Origin: Rhyzopertha dominica
Taxonomy: Eukaryota > Arthropoda > Insecta > Coleoptera > Bostrichidae
Assembly: GCA_025024175.1 (NCBI GenBank)
Contig: QCXZ01000041.1
Location: 10,101,786-10,165,785, forward strand
Length of the DNA stretch: 64,000 nt
Direction of reading: 5' to 3'
Position 1 is the first letter of the stretch, and every line of letters begins with the position of its first letter. The notes beneath the pieces are model-generated. The model was not told where the DNA came from. It did not search any database and was given only the letters and a program-made list of their open reading frames with translations. Below are positions 13,080-25,860 of this stretch, one piece after another. The translations under genes were made by a program, and so were the position numbers.

Positions 13080-13640
13080 GTCAATACTGGATGTTTACAA
13101 ACACGATGATGTGCATATACGAACGTTTATCCCGACCTTAAAAGGTCTGTTAATCGTCATTAAACGGAGTTGTCAAAAGTAATGTCTCCTAGCAATTCCC
13201 CCGGGTTTTCCAACACCGTGCACACAAAATCAAACATAATGAACAGCCAGCCCGCAATAAAAGACATCCACAAAGTATTTTTTCATGGATTCCGGAAATG
13301 CATTACCGCGCTGATGGAACCAGCTTTCCAAGCGCGAGTGGTTTGAGTTTTCATTTACATAATGGAAGAACAACAAATGCATTTTGTATTAACTCCGGAG
13401 ATTTAATGGTAGCGAATGGCGAGAGAGACGGAACGATACAAAAAGGGGAATGGGGTGCGTCATTACACAGTCATGACATCTGCAGCCAATTTAACTAAAG
13501 TGGTTTTTGCGCGGTCACCTCCCGCCAACCCGGAGCGGGATATCCGCACCAGTCTTGACGTGCTGGATCTCTGCACATACCAATTAAATTTATTATAAAC
13601 GCTCTCTTTGACGGGTCTTCCTTTATTTCATTCCTTGTAA
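13080..13640. other. GC-richer unique block, candidate conserved intronic element
   Basis: A repeat-free, CpG-containing stretch with overlapping short open frames but no domain or codon pattern pointing to a protein. Enhancer function is only a possibility from its position in a presumed regulatory intron. Confidence 0.25.
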
Positions 13641-14797
13641 TTGCTTACACTAGCGGGTACAAGATTTAGCACATGACAGTGGGAACGTAAAAATTTGCAC
13701 TAATGGGTCTGAATTTGTCGTGTGGTTGGCGCTCATGACGCTAATTTTAATGGAAAGCTTGACTCTCTTCAGCAAAATAGCTGCGCTAAAACGTCTGAGG
13801 AAAGTTAAAACAGACTAGTTTTGGTTGGTTGGACCAATCTACCTATTTAAAATCATTTAAAATAATTGTTAGGTGTGGATAATGTACTCATTGAAAGATC
13901 GCATTATGTAAGAAAAATCTATGATTAAATTTATGACACCAACAGTAATAAAATAGATATTAAGTCTCCATTAAATAATATACAAAATAAGAACAACAAT
14001 ATCGCGGCGTACTTTCTATAATTTATGTCCTTATTAAAATTTATAAGAATAAGTATCCCTTTAGACGGTTTCTAATCATGGTAGCCCTATTTATGAAGTG
14101 TCTAAATATTTAGCTTGCATTATGAAATTTTTAACTAGTACGTACTTCTGATTATAACATTAAAAAACATTAATTAATAACGAAGATTAAATCAATGGCT
14201 CTAACCAGTTGAAATAATTTACAGGTACTTTAATATCATTTCGTTGTAATATCTCTTTCTAGTAATATTTCTATTTATTTGCCATCGGAAATTATAAACA
14301 GAAGGTTCTAATAAATTCAATGCTAACATTGACAAACATTTCTTTTAATTATATATTTTAAAATTTGTGTAAAATTCATCATATTGCATATTCGATGGTA
14401 TTATTTGCAAGATAATTAGGGAGATATTGTTGAATAACAGTTATCCTGTTCATAATATTAACACCTATGTAAGTTTTCTTTTTGATAACCATCTTAAACT
14501 TAAAATTAAATGTTTATATAAAAACAAATTGAATATTATGATCGTTGTTGTTTAAATTCTTTATTACTATATTGTTGCTTTATAAAGCGCAAATAAATTA
14601 GTAGCTACTCTATTTTTCCAAGCTTTCGATTGATTTATCTTTAGTCTGCCTGAAGGAACTTATTAGTGTTTACAAGTTATAATGTAAGTATATATATAGT
14701 ACTTACCTTTCTTTATAAGATAATAAATAAGAATAAATCACAATTAATATATACATACATACATTTTGTTTCTGATTTGATTCAAAATCCATTATAC
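13641..14797. other. AT-rich DNA, nothing recognised
   Basis: Strongly AT-rich with short A/T runs; no gene or mobile-element signature was recognised. Confidence 0.5.
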
Positions 14798-15221
14798 GAG
14801 GGAAGATTTCTAATTACAGTCCCTGAATAGAAAGACACAAAACATGAAAATGATTATATGTTTATTTTTCGACATAGTCTCCTTGAACTTCGATGCATTT
14901 GGTTCAACGATGTTCCAATGCTCTGATTCCTCTAGAAGAGAATTCTTTTGGTTGGTCCTCTAACCAGTCGTTTACTGCTGTTATCACTTGATAATCATCG
15001 ACATATCTAGTCCCAAGTAGATGTTCTTTCAATTTCGGAAATAATAAGTAATCGCTGGAAGCTAGGTCTGGTGAATGCGCAGGGTATTCGTGCAATTCAA
15101 ATCCTCCGTCGTGAATAGCATTCATGGCAATATGGCTTTTGTGTACAGGAGCGTTGTCCTGACGGAACAAAATTCCTTTCCTCAATGTTCCCCGTCTTTT
15201 TTCTTTGATGCGCTGGTGCAA
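14798..15221 (-). mobile_element. 5'-truncated mariner (DD34D) 3' fragment
   Basis: Minus-strand mariner transposase C-terminal half. It reads LFRQDNAPVHKSH, then YPAHSPDLASSDYLLFPKLKEHL, giving the second and third catalytic Asp with 34 residues between them as in DD34D mariners. The tail reads IRALEHR-stop-TKCIEVQGDYVEK; the stop (TGA) stands where a Trp codon is usual. The outer end is probably at 14798 (CGAGGGAAG after TA). The N-terminal half, the first Asp and the other terminal repeat are missing beyond about 15221. Confidence 0.85.
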
Positions 15222-15639
15222 TTTTGAAATTAAAAAATAAAAATTAAATAGTAAAAACCTGTTATTGCTTGTCCACGTTTCAAAAAATCAACCATTAAAA
15301 TTCCGTCCGCATGCCAAAAAATTGTGTCCTGAAAAACATAGAAAAACTAATGCGGGAATAATCAAGAAAAACTTACATTATCACCGCCTTCATCCGTGGG
15401 TCATAACAATGCGGTCACTCCGGTGGACAGACAAGGCGGTTTCACATATGCGCGGGAGATGCAAAAACAAAACATAAGTTACTCATCCGTTAAACTCAAA
15501 CAGATACATTTAAGACTCACAGAGGGGTTTTCACCCCAGGGCCTCATCCTTATCCTGTCCATGGTATATCCCTTAGATTACATCATGAGTCAATGGTGGT
15601 TATGAATACCTTGTTATTTTTCTCTCTTCAACAACTAGC

Positions 15640-15990
15640 TAGTGTCAACCTGAAATAGTAGAGGCTTCCCCGAACGCTCACCCTATAAGGCCTATAGGGT
15701 CGCATTCCAATAGCCCGGATCGGGGGCACCTAATAAGGCTACCCTCTCCACCAGAACTATGTCATTCGAGCAGCCCGCATTACCCCCCGGAATGCAAGTC
15801 ACCCACTCGAAGGAACCACGGCTGTTAACCGGGCACTCTGCGCTAGGGGTTTAAAACTGCCTGAGGCACATCATGGCCAAAGACCTTACTCTCACTGCAT
15901 GAGGCACATCATGGCCAAAGACCTTACTCTCACTGCCTGAGGCACATTATGGCCAAAGACCTCGCTCTCACCGAGCCAAAATCAAGAACA
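15640..15990. repeat. GC-rich repeat-like block ending in tandem repeats
   Basis: The base composition is clearly higher in G+C than the surroundings, with runs such as CCCCCCGG. No protein frame persists. It ends in the 3 x 38 bp array at 15856-15969. It may be the non-coding end of an unidentified mobile element; the family was not recognised. Confidence 0.4.
15856..15969. repeat. 3 x 38 bp tandem repeat
   Basis: Three contiguous units at 15856-15893, 15894-15931 and 15932-15969, each built on ACTGCCTGAGGCACATCATG plus GCCAAAGACCTTACTCTC. Unit 2 differs from unit 1 by one base, and unit 3 by a few. Confidence 0.97.
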
Positions 15991-16199
15991 TTTCCCTCTG
16001 TCAAAAATGACACATCAATACTCATTGCCTACTTTTGCATCTCCTCGCGACTCTGATATCTTCTCGCCAAAACAATTAATCGCACGCATACGCATTCGCT
16101 TCGATTTTAGTTTTTATCTTATTAGCAGCGATTCTAAACATAGCAAGAAATTAATAAACGTTCAAAAACACCTTTTATTTTAATAAAAACGCAGATACA

Positions 16200-16570
16200 A
16201 AAATTGACATTTAACAGTCCATAATTTTACCAGCAGAGAGCACAACACGAAATTTGCATGGCGAAGGAGAATCTTTGTGATGCCACTCCATACTTTGCCA
16301 GACTGGCTTCAGAATGCAGGACTCCCGAACGTTTCTGATCAGGCGTCAACATTCTAGGGACCCAGCGTGCAGATAACTTTTTAAGACCTAAAATATCTAT
16401 TACATTTTTTCTATTGTGCCATATGAAAAGTCTGTAATTTCAGCTATCCGACGAATGGTCATTCGCCTATCTGCCATTACCATGTCATGAATGTACGCGA
16501 TTAACATTATCCTGAATAGTGACAGTTACTGGCCGTCTGGCAACCTTTGCATGTTCACACTTTTGTCTTC
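16200..16570 (-). mobile_element. Mariner transposase N-terminal/linker fragment
   Basis: On the minus strand the sequence reads TIQDNVNRVH, then (after a frameshift) MVMADRRMTIRRIAEITDFS and YGTIEK, then LKKLSARWVPRMLTPDQK. This is the second helix-turn-helix and the WVPR[L/M]LTP linker found between DNA-binding and catalytic domains of mariner transposases. The catalytic domain does not follow and terminal repeats were not seen. It is a dead fragment, distinct from the one at 14798-15221, which carries only the opposite half. Confidence 0.8.
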
Positions 16571-17249
16571 CCAATTTAAATTATCGGGACAAATTTTTTG
16601 CCACTTGGTAAGAAGGAAAACTCTTACCTAATACACCCACCATATCTTCATGAATTTCACGATTTGTCACCAAATCATTATTTTTTGTAGACGTATGTAC
16701 ATTTAAATAAGCTCATCATCAAGCTTAGTATAAATTTTTCATTACCAGCATTAGAATAATTCTTGCACGTGCCAAACTGTGCGTTGTGAATATAAACAAA
16801 CTAAATGAACAATATCAAATGAAGAAAGTAAACAGCCAAAAGGAAAACTTCATAGAAGTAAAAAACATTTTATTTTATTTAATAAGGTAGTATAGTAGTT
16901 GTGTATTTGACAGTACATATCGTGACGGTCGTTCCTCTAATAATAAATGGTTGTTCTTTTAATACTTAATGGTACTTTTTAAGTTTTCAAATTCATCAAT
17001 GGTGTTTGGTTGCTATCGTTATTTCAAAACTTTATTTTGTTTCATCTCTGTCGCTCTGATAGTGAAAAAATATGTTTCTGAATAGTGACGTTGCAAGCAA
17101 AATATAAATATATATAAATATAAACATAATGAAGATGATAATAAAATAATGGAGTAAAATCTCCAGACAAAACTTAAGCAGCACCACCGGAAGCTAGTTA
17201 GCGCTAGCAGTTATTGCTCGTAAGCGGTAGCAGCTAAAAATAAATTACG

Positions 17250-17660
17250 CCTGATTATAGTAATCACAAATAATAATGCGGTATAATTAGCCGTTTATTA
17301 CCTGGAATTACACAAAAAGCACCGACAAAATACGCCTAAACGAGTTTCTCCCATATTAAGCATCCAATCAATAGCAAGAGGGGAAAAACAAAACAAACGC
17401 AATTATAAAATGAGCGATAATATATAAAGTTTGCGTGATTGGTAATCGCTGTAGGCGTGCACGTCCGGGATAATCGAGGCATTTATTCAAATGTGGCCGT
17501 TTAATTGACATCCATTAACATTACATGAATATGGGTTTTGAAATGTTATCAGTTATTTTTATGTACCGCTGCTGTCGCGATTGGTTATTCATACACGAGG
17601 TGCAGCGCTTGTTTATTTATTTGGCTTGTATTATAAATGAAATGGCATTCCACCAGTTAC
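17250..17660. other. Unique block rich in homeodomain-like ATTA cores, candidate enhancer
   Basis: A repeat-free stretch with mixed GC and AT words and many ATTA/TAAT cores, including GGTATAATTAGCCGTTTATTA and GTTTAATTGACATCCATTAAC. No protein frame is present. The texture resembles insect developmental enhancers; cross-species conservation would be needed to support it. Confidence 0.3.
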
Positions 17661-19015
17661 CTCAATTTTAAACCCTTTCATATTTGTACCAAATAAGGCG
17701 CTTCAAATTTACCTACTTTGTTTCGAAGTTTCAGTACTATAAAAGGTATTTACAGCTGTGTATAATNAGTAGCTAATATTCCAGTTTTAAAGCTAGTCAA
17801 TAGTCGTTGTCGACAACGTCAACAGTATCAACAATGGAGGTCAGTATTCAAAAGTTAGGTTATATATGCGTAGTGTAAAGCTAGTGCTCTTGGTAAAAAC
17901 CAGCCGTGAGACTGTAAACTGATGGGTAAGAAATGCAACAGGAACTTTAAGCAGCTAAAATTTGAATTAATTAAAGTGAAGAGTAAACACTTTGACAAAA
18001 ATTTAGTTTTTGCGGAAGTGTAATAAAGAACACTGGCTTAGCGAGACTACAACGCCATAGGTACAATGGCATTGTTGACATCACTAAATTAGTCACTTCA
18101 CATCATGTTGAACGCATATTCTTTATTTATTTTCTATTCTATTTCTATTTTATTTTTTGCTATTCTATTCTTTATTTATTTATAAAATTCCTGACGAGTT
18201 TAACAAATGAAACTTAAATATAACAATAATCTTCTACAATGCCGCCCCAGACGTTGATAGACCATCTGTATTTTGGGGAGAATATGCATTTGTAGTCATT
18301 TCACAAAATTGCATTCTTAGGACATAGTCTTATTCGTTCAGTTATTGTAGGACCTGTATGTGGTATGGATGTTATTTATTTTTCTTAATAATTATCCAAA
18401 TAATAGTCCTGGCGATGTCCAATACTTTCTCTGTCTTTCTCACGCTTAGCATTACATCAAATGGATTTTCTTCATTTATAGCAGAAATTCCACTTTCTTT
18501 GGATGTCAATTTTAATTTTTAAAATGTTCATAAATTTAAATTTTATGGGTGATAGAGTAGAGCATACGAATTATTTCGTCTTTGGTAGAATTAACTTCGT
18601 ATTATTAAAAAAACAAACACAAAATATGAATGAAGCCTCGATAAAGTGTTGATTTTCTGCATCAAAGGCACTGCGATGTAACAAAAACGACAAATCAAAA
18701 AAGAAATTGTTAGTACAGGTATAGGCCTATACATATAAAAAACAGATTATACATAACACAACTTTCCGCAATTCAAAAATTAACATGCAAACATTATGAG
18801 TATAGAAATTTTCTCTTAATAAGCCTATATCCATGGATAATCCATATATCGCTATATTTTTTACTTTCACAAATATGCGTCATGTATAGCATGCTGCTAA
18901 CATTCAAATTTTTGAAACAGTAAATAACAAATAATAACGCCTGTAGGCAACATGTATACTTAAGAAAGTGCCCATCAATTTAAACCAGGAATTCAAAAAT
19001 GCAGTAATATACCTA
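17661..19015. other. AT-rich DNA with a low-complexity T-rich stretch
   Basis: Nothing coding was recognised. Positions 18118-18185 are a simple TATTC/TTTATT-type low-complexity run. One N occurs at about 17767. Confidence 0.45.
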
Positions 19016-19181
19016 AAGGGTGTTTTATTAAAAAATTTGCATCAGAACTGGGAAATCCAATACAAATGAAAATATTTTTATGTAATAGCGTTTTAAAAAT
19101 AAGATACAGTTTTTTGTTCTTCTTCTAAAACTGCTAATGAAGAATAAGTTGCAGGAGAACACCGCGTTTTGAGACACCCTG
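19016..19181. mobile_element. Possible short mariner-type MITE
   Basis: A 166 bp segment starts AAGGGTGTTTTATT and ends TTTTGAGACACCCT-G, flanked by TA on both sides. Only the outer 8-10 bases form an inverted repeat, so the call is weak. A further lone end-like motif (GGACACACTGTATA) lies at about 19425. Confidence 0.35.
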
Positions 19182-19789
19182 TATATGAAAGTGTATAAAA
19201 GTACCTACTTTATTTCCGATTTCTACTTGTACTCATGTGATCTGAAGAAAAAAGACTTTTTACAATAATGCTAGAAATGATGAACAAATTAATTAATTTT
19301 TGGACAACGCTTTTAGCTACACAAACATTTTTATAATGAACAGAAGTTTGCGTGGCCTCATTACCAGCAACATATTAACTATTCTTTTAATTGCGCCCGA
19401 AAAGGTTCTGTAATAATTTTATTGGACACACTGTATATATGTTACATGCAGTAAAATGGAAACTATTGCTACTTCTGTTACCCATCATTTTGATTGATCC
19501 ATGTCCTGCACTATCTCGACTAATTTTTTTCACATTAATAATTGATTAGTTTTCTGAAAGCACTTGCAATGAGTAGATCATTATTATTTCAGATTCATTC
19601 ATTAACGAGACTTATTATTTTGCAAGGTTGTTTATTATAGGAGCGAATCTTTCAGTACTTGGCGCTTCGATTGTTAGTTAATTATTAAATTCTTTAATTA
19701 ACGAATAATAGTGATCAATTTAATACCAATAGTACATAATATCTGTCAAGAGCTGGCGTACGTTCAAGCAACAATTTCACAACGCCCAG

Positions 19790-20110
19790 TTTCTCGTTCT
19801 TCCTTGGCAGTAGTAGAAGACTACTCCAATGAAACATTAATTGGCCAGGCAATTAAAATTTTCACACCCGGCATTTAATTTTAAGGAAGGCAATAGATAA
19901 TTAGAGCTAATTAAAATTATATCTCGCAAACAAATTATTCCGTGACACGGTATGTTTCTAGCGTCCCGCTTCGCTGGTAATAATAAATTCGTAATGGGTA
20001 TTTTAATGATGATATTAATACCTTGCGGTCTGCGTTCCTTTAGCACTTTAATACGTGGGCGGTAAAACACTCGACGGGCGGGTTAGATGGAACACAAAAC
20101 ATTTTGCGGG
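19790..20110. other. Unique block, candidate conserved intronic element
   Basis: CpG-containing sequence with several TAATTA/AATTAA homeodomain-like cores (for example AGAGCTAATTAAAATTA) and no repeat or domain signature. Regulatory function is inferred from texture and position only. Confidence 0.3.
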
Positions 20111-20389
20111 AGTGCCCGTTTTACATACTTTTCAGTAGAACTACGCAGTAAGATGTACATAAGAAATCTTTGTATATACAGTGAGTTAATTAATTGAATG
20201 TAGTAACTTCAAGATATGACAATCCTATATGCGTCTGGTGCATAAAACTACTTATAAAGACATTTGCTGTCTTAATAAATTTCACAATATCACAAGTGTC
20301 GTTCCTGCAAATACCATACTGTAATACCATTGATTATTCTCAATTGGAAAATCGTTTTTAAACAAAAAAAGTATCTCGACTTCGTTGCA

Positions 20390-21129
20390 GACTTTCTCCA
20401 AATCGCGCTTCAGGAACTTCATCGAGAATCCCTTAGATGGTATACTTCAACGGGTTCAAATCGGGCAAGTAGGGCGGGCATTCTTGAGCAGTAATGAGAT
20501 TCGGAAAACGGAGAGCTTGCGTCGCTGTTGCTGCGTACACCGGTGATTGCGGATGTAGTTGTTGGCGTTGATTTTGATGCAATTTTCAAGAAAAACCTTC
20601 TCCCTTTTGTGGACAGCTCCACTCAAACCACTACTCCATCAGGCTGCTGCATGCGCGAGACGACTCGTCCCTTTCTGTTGGCTTTCAAAGATCCAGAAGA
20701 GAGCGGCCTGTCGGTTTGAGCGTTGTGCGCTTGTTCAACATTTAAAAACTTCTTGTGTCCACCGTCGACAACGTTCCTTCCTGCTTCGCATTTCTTTTCG
20801 TTTAGGTGCTTGTCTTTCTGGGGCTTGAAGGGCGTCAGCTTTTTTTGACCATGGGGCGAACATTGTTGGTCGTCGATTCCGATCTCCCTGGCCATTTTTA
20901 TTATATAGCGGTGAAAATTTCAACGAATTCACTGACGGATCAATTTGCGATTGGCAGGCGTGTAGCAGTGCATGGTCTTCTGCTTTGTGGACAGCCATTG
21001 GTGACCTGACCTGACTCCCATTTGATTGAATCTGACAGTTTGTTTTGGCACACTAAGCGGCGAACGATCACGACTTAACGCTTCTTTTGCTGATGTTGGG
21101 GTAAGCACTTTTTTACGTTCACTCGACAT
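20390..21129 (-). mobile_element. Degenerate mariner-like transposase, nearly whole gene
   Basis: Minus-strand decayed transposase. From an ATG at 21129 it reads MSSERKKVLTPTSAKEALSR. After frameshifts it gives KKFLNVEQAHNAQTDRPLSS, then SRMQQPDGVVVWS, then NLITAQECPPYLPDLNPLKY. Order and spacing match a mariner-like element transposase of about 340 residues. At least three frame changes and several stops are present. In the last catalytic block the usual Asp (PLD-Y) is Lys (PLK-Y), and the first Asp is lost in FLNVEQ. Terminal repeats were not identified. It is long dead. Confidence 0.75.
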
Positions 21130-23150
21130 TTGAGGGCAAAGTACCACTCTAAAGAGAACTGAATGATTAATCCAACAGTATATATAAAGATACGATAAAA
21201 ACACTTTCTGTTTAGAAATAGATTGCACCCTAAAGAATATAGGGATTTGGTCAAAATTTTAAAAGAAAGTAATACAATGGTGGCACAAGAAGTGGAACGT
21301 ACTGAACATATTGTCGTAAATTTCCTTACTTCGTATTCCTTTTGGGTACTGTTATTTACTTTAAGATAAGTCGATACTCGAATTTGGTCGTATTGTCACT
21401 TGAGGCTGACATTTTTTTTAGTATAGCTTTCAGATGGTTCAGCTGTAGGACGTGAAACTTTTTAATGATTTCTCTGAACAGCAATACATGCTATGGGCAT
21501 GTTATTATAATGTAAAAACTCAATGCTTACTACTTATTTATCTTTGATTATGTTATTCGCATGTACATTGTACATACATACAGTAATAAGCAAGATGCTA
21601 TATTGCATTTTCCCCTAAAGTCATACTTAGTTACTTTGCAAGTAACACGAAGACAATGTATTTTTAATCGAGCGTTAAACCCCGTTCTTGAATTGGATAA
21701 TAAGAAGATAATAGTACAAGCCTAGAACATTATTATTGGCTAAAAATATGTTGTTGAATTTTTGTATTCTGAACAGTACTTAACCACAAGATCATTACTG
21801 TACATTTTTCTCAAAACTAATGCTATAATTACATTAATCAGGTAACCACTGGATTTTGCAAACGACTGTACAAAGGTATATACTAATACTTATACACGCA
21901 TGAACGTGAAAAGTACCCATCTTATATGATATTACACTAGTCATGTACATAAATTTTGTCAGTTTGGCAAGTTTTAAAATGACTTCAGTTTATTTATATC
22001 TAATATCTCAATCGGTTTGGCTGTAAATTCATACACACAAGATTTGCTGTAATCAGACACATTATTATTACAAATCCTTGTGTCGTCAACCTGTTGATTT
22101 ACTCTAACTTCCACAGCAAAGAAAGTTCTGTTTGGCTGTTTTGCATTCATTACATCTTTTGCTATTTTTAGCTGGAGGCGATGAGGACAAGGATGCATTC
22201 CTTGCCTGCAATTAGGTGTCTCTTGCACCTCATTGGTGTTAAATGACTACGTTCAAGGGTCTATTAGCATAAATTGTGATGTTATTTTGCTTAATTGACC
22301 GAGTGGAACACGCTGGCGATGCACTAAGATTTATTTAGATCCAAAACGATACACTCGTACAGCGTCTGCTGCAAGCTTGTTTCTACTAGTTTGTACTTAG
22401 TATATTTAGAACACTTCTGTATTCTATTTTGTTGCTTGCAGTAATTATACGTTAACTATATAGGACTGTTTATTACGCAAATTAATTAATCTTAGGTATA
22501 CAGGATACTGAGCTAAAGACAGTACGTTCGTAGTACATTCAGTACTTTTGTCTTCCAAAAAGTACATCATAGTACACATTCGACCATTTTTAGTGAGGCG
22601 AACACACTGCCATTTGTACGGTAGTAACACTACGGAATATATATCTGCTATCTATTATTGCTCGTATCTACGTTTTAATGTATTTTTATTTTCTATACAT
22701 TTCCTTTGTTTATTTTATATTATAGTGCCCAGCAGTTGATGACAACTTAATTATGTATTACACTGTTAGCTGTCTGTTACATCAGTCGCCGTACTTCTTT
22801 CCAAAGGAAGGTGTATAATATGGTAAAACTTCTGATTGAAGACGTTAAACGATAAGAGATGTAAAAAGCTAATCTGGGAGTCACGATCTCTTTTTTCGAA
22901 TCAAGTTCAATGGACAAATATGTATATGCTACCTCGATTCGTTTCAATACAGAGTGCGCTTTTCAAATTTGACCTATGTCTTTATATATTGTATTTTAAG
23001 CAATTAATTTAAGCAAAACCAGCTACACCTTACATTTTAAAAGAATTTAAATATTTATTAATAGTTATAATTGTAATAATCAGAAAACGAACGTATATAG
23101 AATTAAAAAAATTAGCCAAGATCTGATTATATCTACCTATGAAGACATGC
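21130..23150. other. AT-rich DNA with one unexplained minus-strand frame
   Basis: Mostly featureless. A minus-strand frame at 21974-22228 encodes 84 residues of balanced composition with several Cys (MQETPNCRQGMHPCPHRLQL at its start). It matches no family I know and has no clear splice sites. It may be a retrocopy fragment or chance. Confidence 0.35.
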
Positions 23151-23151
23151 T

Positions 23152-23308
23152 GTTTTCCGGGCTGGTTCACACGTTGCCTATTGGACCTTGACTTTTCGAC
23201 ACTTATGTCGTTGTCTTCCTTAGAGGTAGCTCTGAAACTACTATACTACTAGCTACTTGAGGAAGTCACCGACATGACTGTCGAAACGTCAAGGCCAGCC
23301 CGGAAAAC
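23152..23308. mobile_element. Hairpin-forming (foldback) repeat
   Basis: The arms share GTTTTCCGGGCTGG at the outside (23152-23165 against the complement of 23295-23308), then CCTTGAC.TTTCGACA..., and end at AGCT near the centre. The left arm carries an extra 20 bp relative to the right. No coding sequence lies inside. It could be a foldback MITE or the terminal hairpin of a retroelement. Confidence 0.75.
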
Positions 23309-24430
23309 AACCGGCCATCGACAACAACCACGGTAGCCTTCAAACAAAAATATCTATCTATGAATTACGCTCAATGATTCCTGCACTGTTACCGTTTAGC
23401 ATGATTTACTTAATTTTATTTTTAAAATTATCTTTGATGTTTTTTGTCCAGCAGTTTATTTTTATTTTGTCTTGGCCCAGATTCCGTTGTTAAAAGGAAA
23501 TGAAAACACACTTTTTCAACGAATCTTACTTTGTAATTTGTAATCCATAGGGGTAGTACTACAAATTCAGTAGGTTTTTGAGTCTCACACATATTCAGTA
23601 CCTTGACGTTGATATTTCTGGCAACACTATTGACTGTTTACCGTATCACGCGTTCTCTCCAATAACGGGTTAGCAAACTTTACCCAAACTTCTCAAAACT
23701 TATATGTATATTTAACAATAATGTCATACACAGGTGGTCTTGGGCACCCGAACACCCCAATTATTTCAGTCAGCGAACGTGAAGTTTCGCTAATTTTGAT
23801 CGTTATGAGGTTATGACTGTCACTGTTTGCTAGACGTATTACTACATATGTCGGGAAATTCAAATTCAAATTTATCCGCATTTAAATGCCGCACGCTGTA
23901 GAGGAGTAAAATTAAAGGGGATCGTTAAAAAGACGTAAAGTAAGCTAAAGAAAACATATTTGCACCCAAATTTTAGATTGAAGAAAATGATGGCGTTCTT
24001 ACAACCTCATCCTAATGATATTAAAATAAAATGTTAATTCAAAAGAGTAAAATGTCTATTTAGAATTCCTGAATGCGATTTTACTACATACATTATTATA
24101 AGCAAATATGCGTTGCACTATTATTGGAAGGATAGGTACTATTCACAAAAGTGAAATTACTTTAGAGAAAGATGCCGTGATTCACTTATAATTCATTAAT
24201 ATAGCGACGCGATCTAATGTCTAATGTTAAGATTGAACACTACGCGTTAACTGAAAACTGTATGCAAATTGTTGACAGCAAAAATAATGGATTATTTCAC
24301 TTTACAGTTTTTTTAACCCGGCAGTTCGACGTGCTAAGAGATATACCGCTCGAGATCTACATGTAGATATATTCGAATATGAAGAATATATTACATAACA
24401 AGTTTAATCTACATATTTCGGCAACGCCGC
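23309..24430. other. AT-rich DNA, nothing recognised
   Basis: No supported feature was recognised in this stretch. Confidence 0.45.
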
Positions 24431-24680
24431 CGGTGCCGAAAACGCCGACCGCCTTCACGATGCATAATGCATGTAATAAAAATTTTAATTACGCATTAAG
24501 CGGGCTTTATTCAAATGACACCGGCCGTAATCAACATGGACCTGGAGCGCGATAGGGGCTAATTCCGGTCGAGCTTTGTCCTTGCGGCTGTAGTTGGCAG
24601 ATCGTTTAAAATGAGTCCTACGCGAAGTCCGCTGTTGTCAGATTTACAAATTAAACTACCTGCAAGATTTGCATAAGGGA
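24430..24680. other. GC-richer unique block, candidate conserved intronic element
   Basis: Contains CpG-rich words next to homeodomain-like cores (TTTTAATTACGCATTAAG). No coding or repeat signature is present. Candidate enhancer by texture only. Confidence 0.3.
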
Positions 24681-25204
24681 CACTGTGAGGTTAAAAACAG
24701 CCTTTAACATAACTTTTTACTAAAGGCTACTCCGTACAGCATTATCTTCAGCAGCACAATCACTGTCAAGTTCAGTTTCTTTCTTGAGTTTCTCTGGTTC
24801 TTTTTTTCCGTTATTGGTATTTCTTGATTCGCTATCCTTTCTTCCTTTATTCTTATCAGTTGCCTATCTTTTTACCCCTTTGACTTGTCTCAGGTATTTT
24901 ATTTCTGCTGTCTGCAGCCTGCTACCGGTACATATGTTATTCACTAGTCAGCTTTTACCACAATATGTTAGCGTTAGCGAGTAAATCATTGTGGTGTTCT
25001 TTATTTCTCACTTCCTTGTAAAGAAGTACTCTTACATGGGTGGTATTTCCCACCTTTTCCATTAGTTAGTACGAAAAACGATATGTATTGTTTTATATCT
25101 TTCGATTTGGCCGTTTTTCTTATTGATATTTTTTCCTTCGCCTTTCTTTCTTTTCTTGTATTATTTTCTATACGCTAGTGAACGGCATTATTTTCCTTAT
25201 TTTA

Positions 25205-25860
25205 CAAAAAATCTACATTCGTCATGAACACAGTAAACTCCACGAAGGAATAAAACGAATTCTGGATTAATATATCTTTTACAACAGATTTAAATGTACT
25301 GAAATTAAGATTCTTAATGTTGTTGGGCAGTATATTATAAAATTTGATACCGTAGTAATTTGTGCTGTTTCTCGCTTTTGAAGGTCTTAAAAAATTTCAT
25401 CTTATTAAATGACGATTTCTAGTGGCATAAATGTGACTGCCTACTAAGTAGTCAATATGTGTTTTTCCATGTCATGGTAGAGTCAAGAAAAACTCCAAGC
25501 AATTTCATAGGTTCATTATAAGAGATACCTTTTGTGGTTGAAAAATTGATATTTTGTGTCTTACTGATATGATTTACTACCAGACGATTTATGTAAACCA
25601 ATCCATCACTCTAAGTTGACCACTATGCATTTTGTCGGCAAGAACTTCCAACGAATTATCAGAATGATCTGATGTAGTATTATCTGCAAATAGTATAAGA
25701 TTTGTGGAAGTGCTATTAACTTGACACTACAACCAAAAGAATGCAACCTCGGTTTGTTTAACAACATATTTGGTGACACACAATCGAACGCTTTTGACAA
25801 ATCTAAGCAGCTAACATAGGTGAAATTTTTGGATTCAAATCCTGCAAGTATCTTCTTACT
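25205..25860 (-). mobile_element. Non-LTR retrotransposon reverse transcriptase fragment, FADD to FADN
   Basis: The minus strand encodes KKILAGFESKNFTYVSCLDL then SKAFDCVSPNMLLNK, the RT block with the first catalytic Asp. A deletion follows, then NLILFADNTTSDHS, where the second catalytic box reads FADN instead of FADD. The 3' part gives KTHIDYLVGSHIYATRNRHL and the C-terminal tail YYGIKFYNILPNNIKN ... FYSFVEF, typical of jockey/CR1-like elements. Frameshifts and stops separate the pieces. The segment between box A and the FADN box is missing. The 3' end lies near 25205; no poly-A was clear. Confidence 0.8.
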
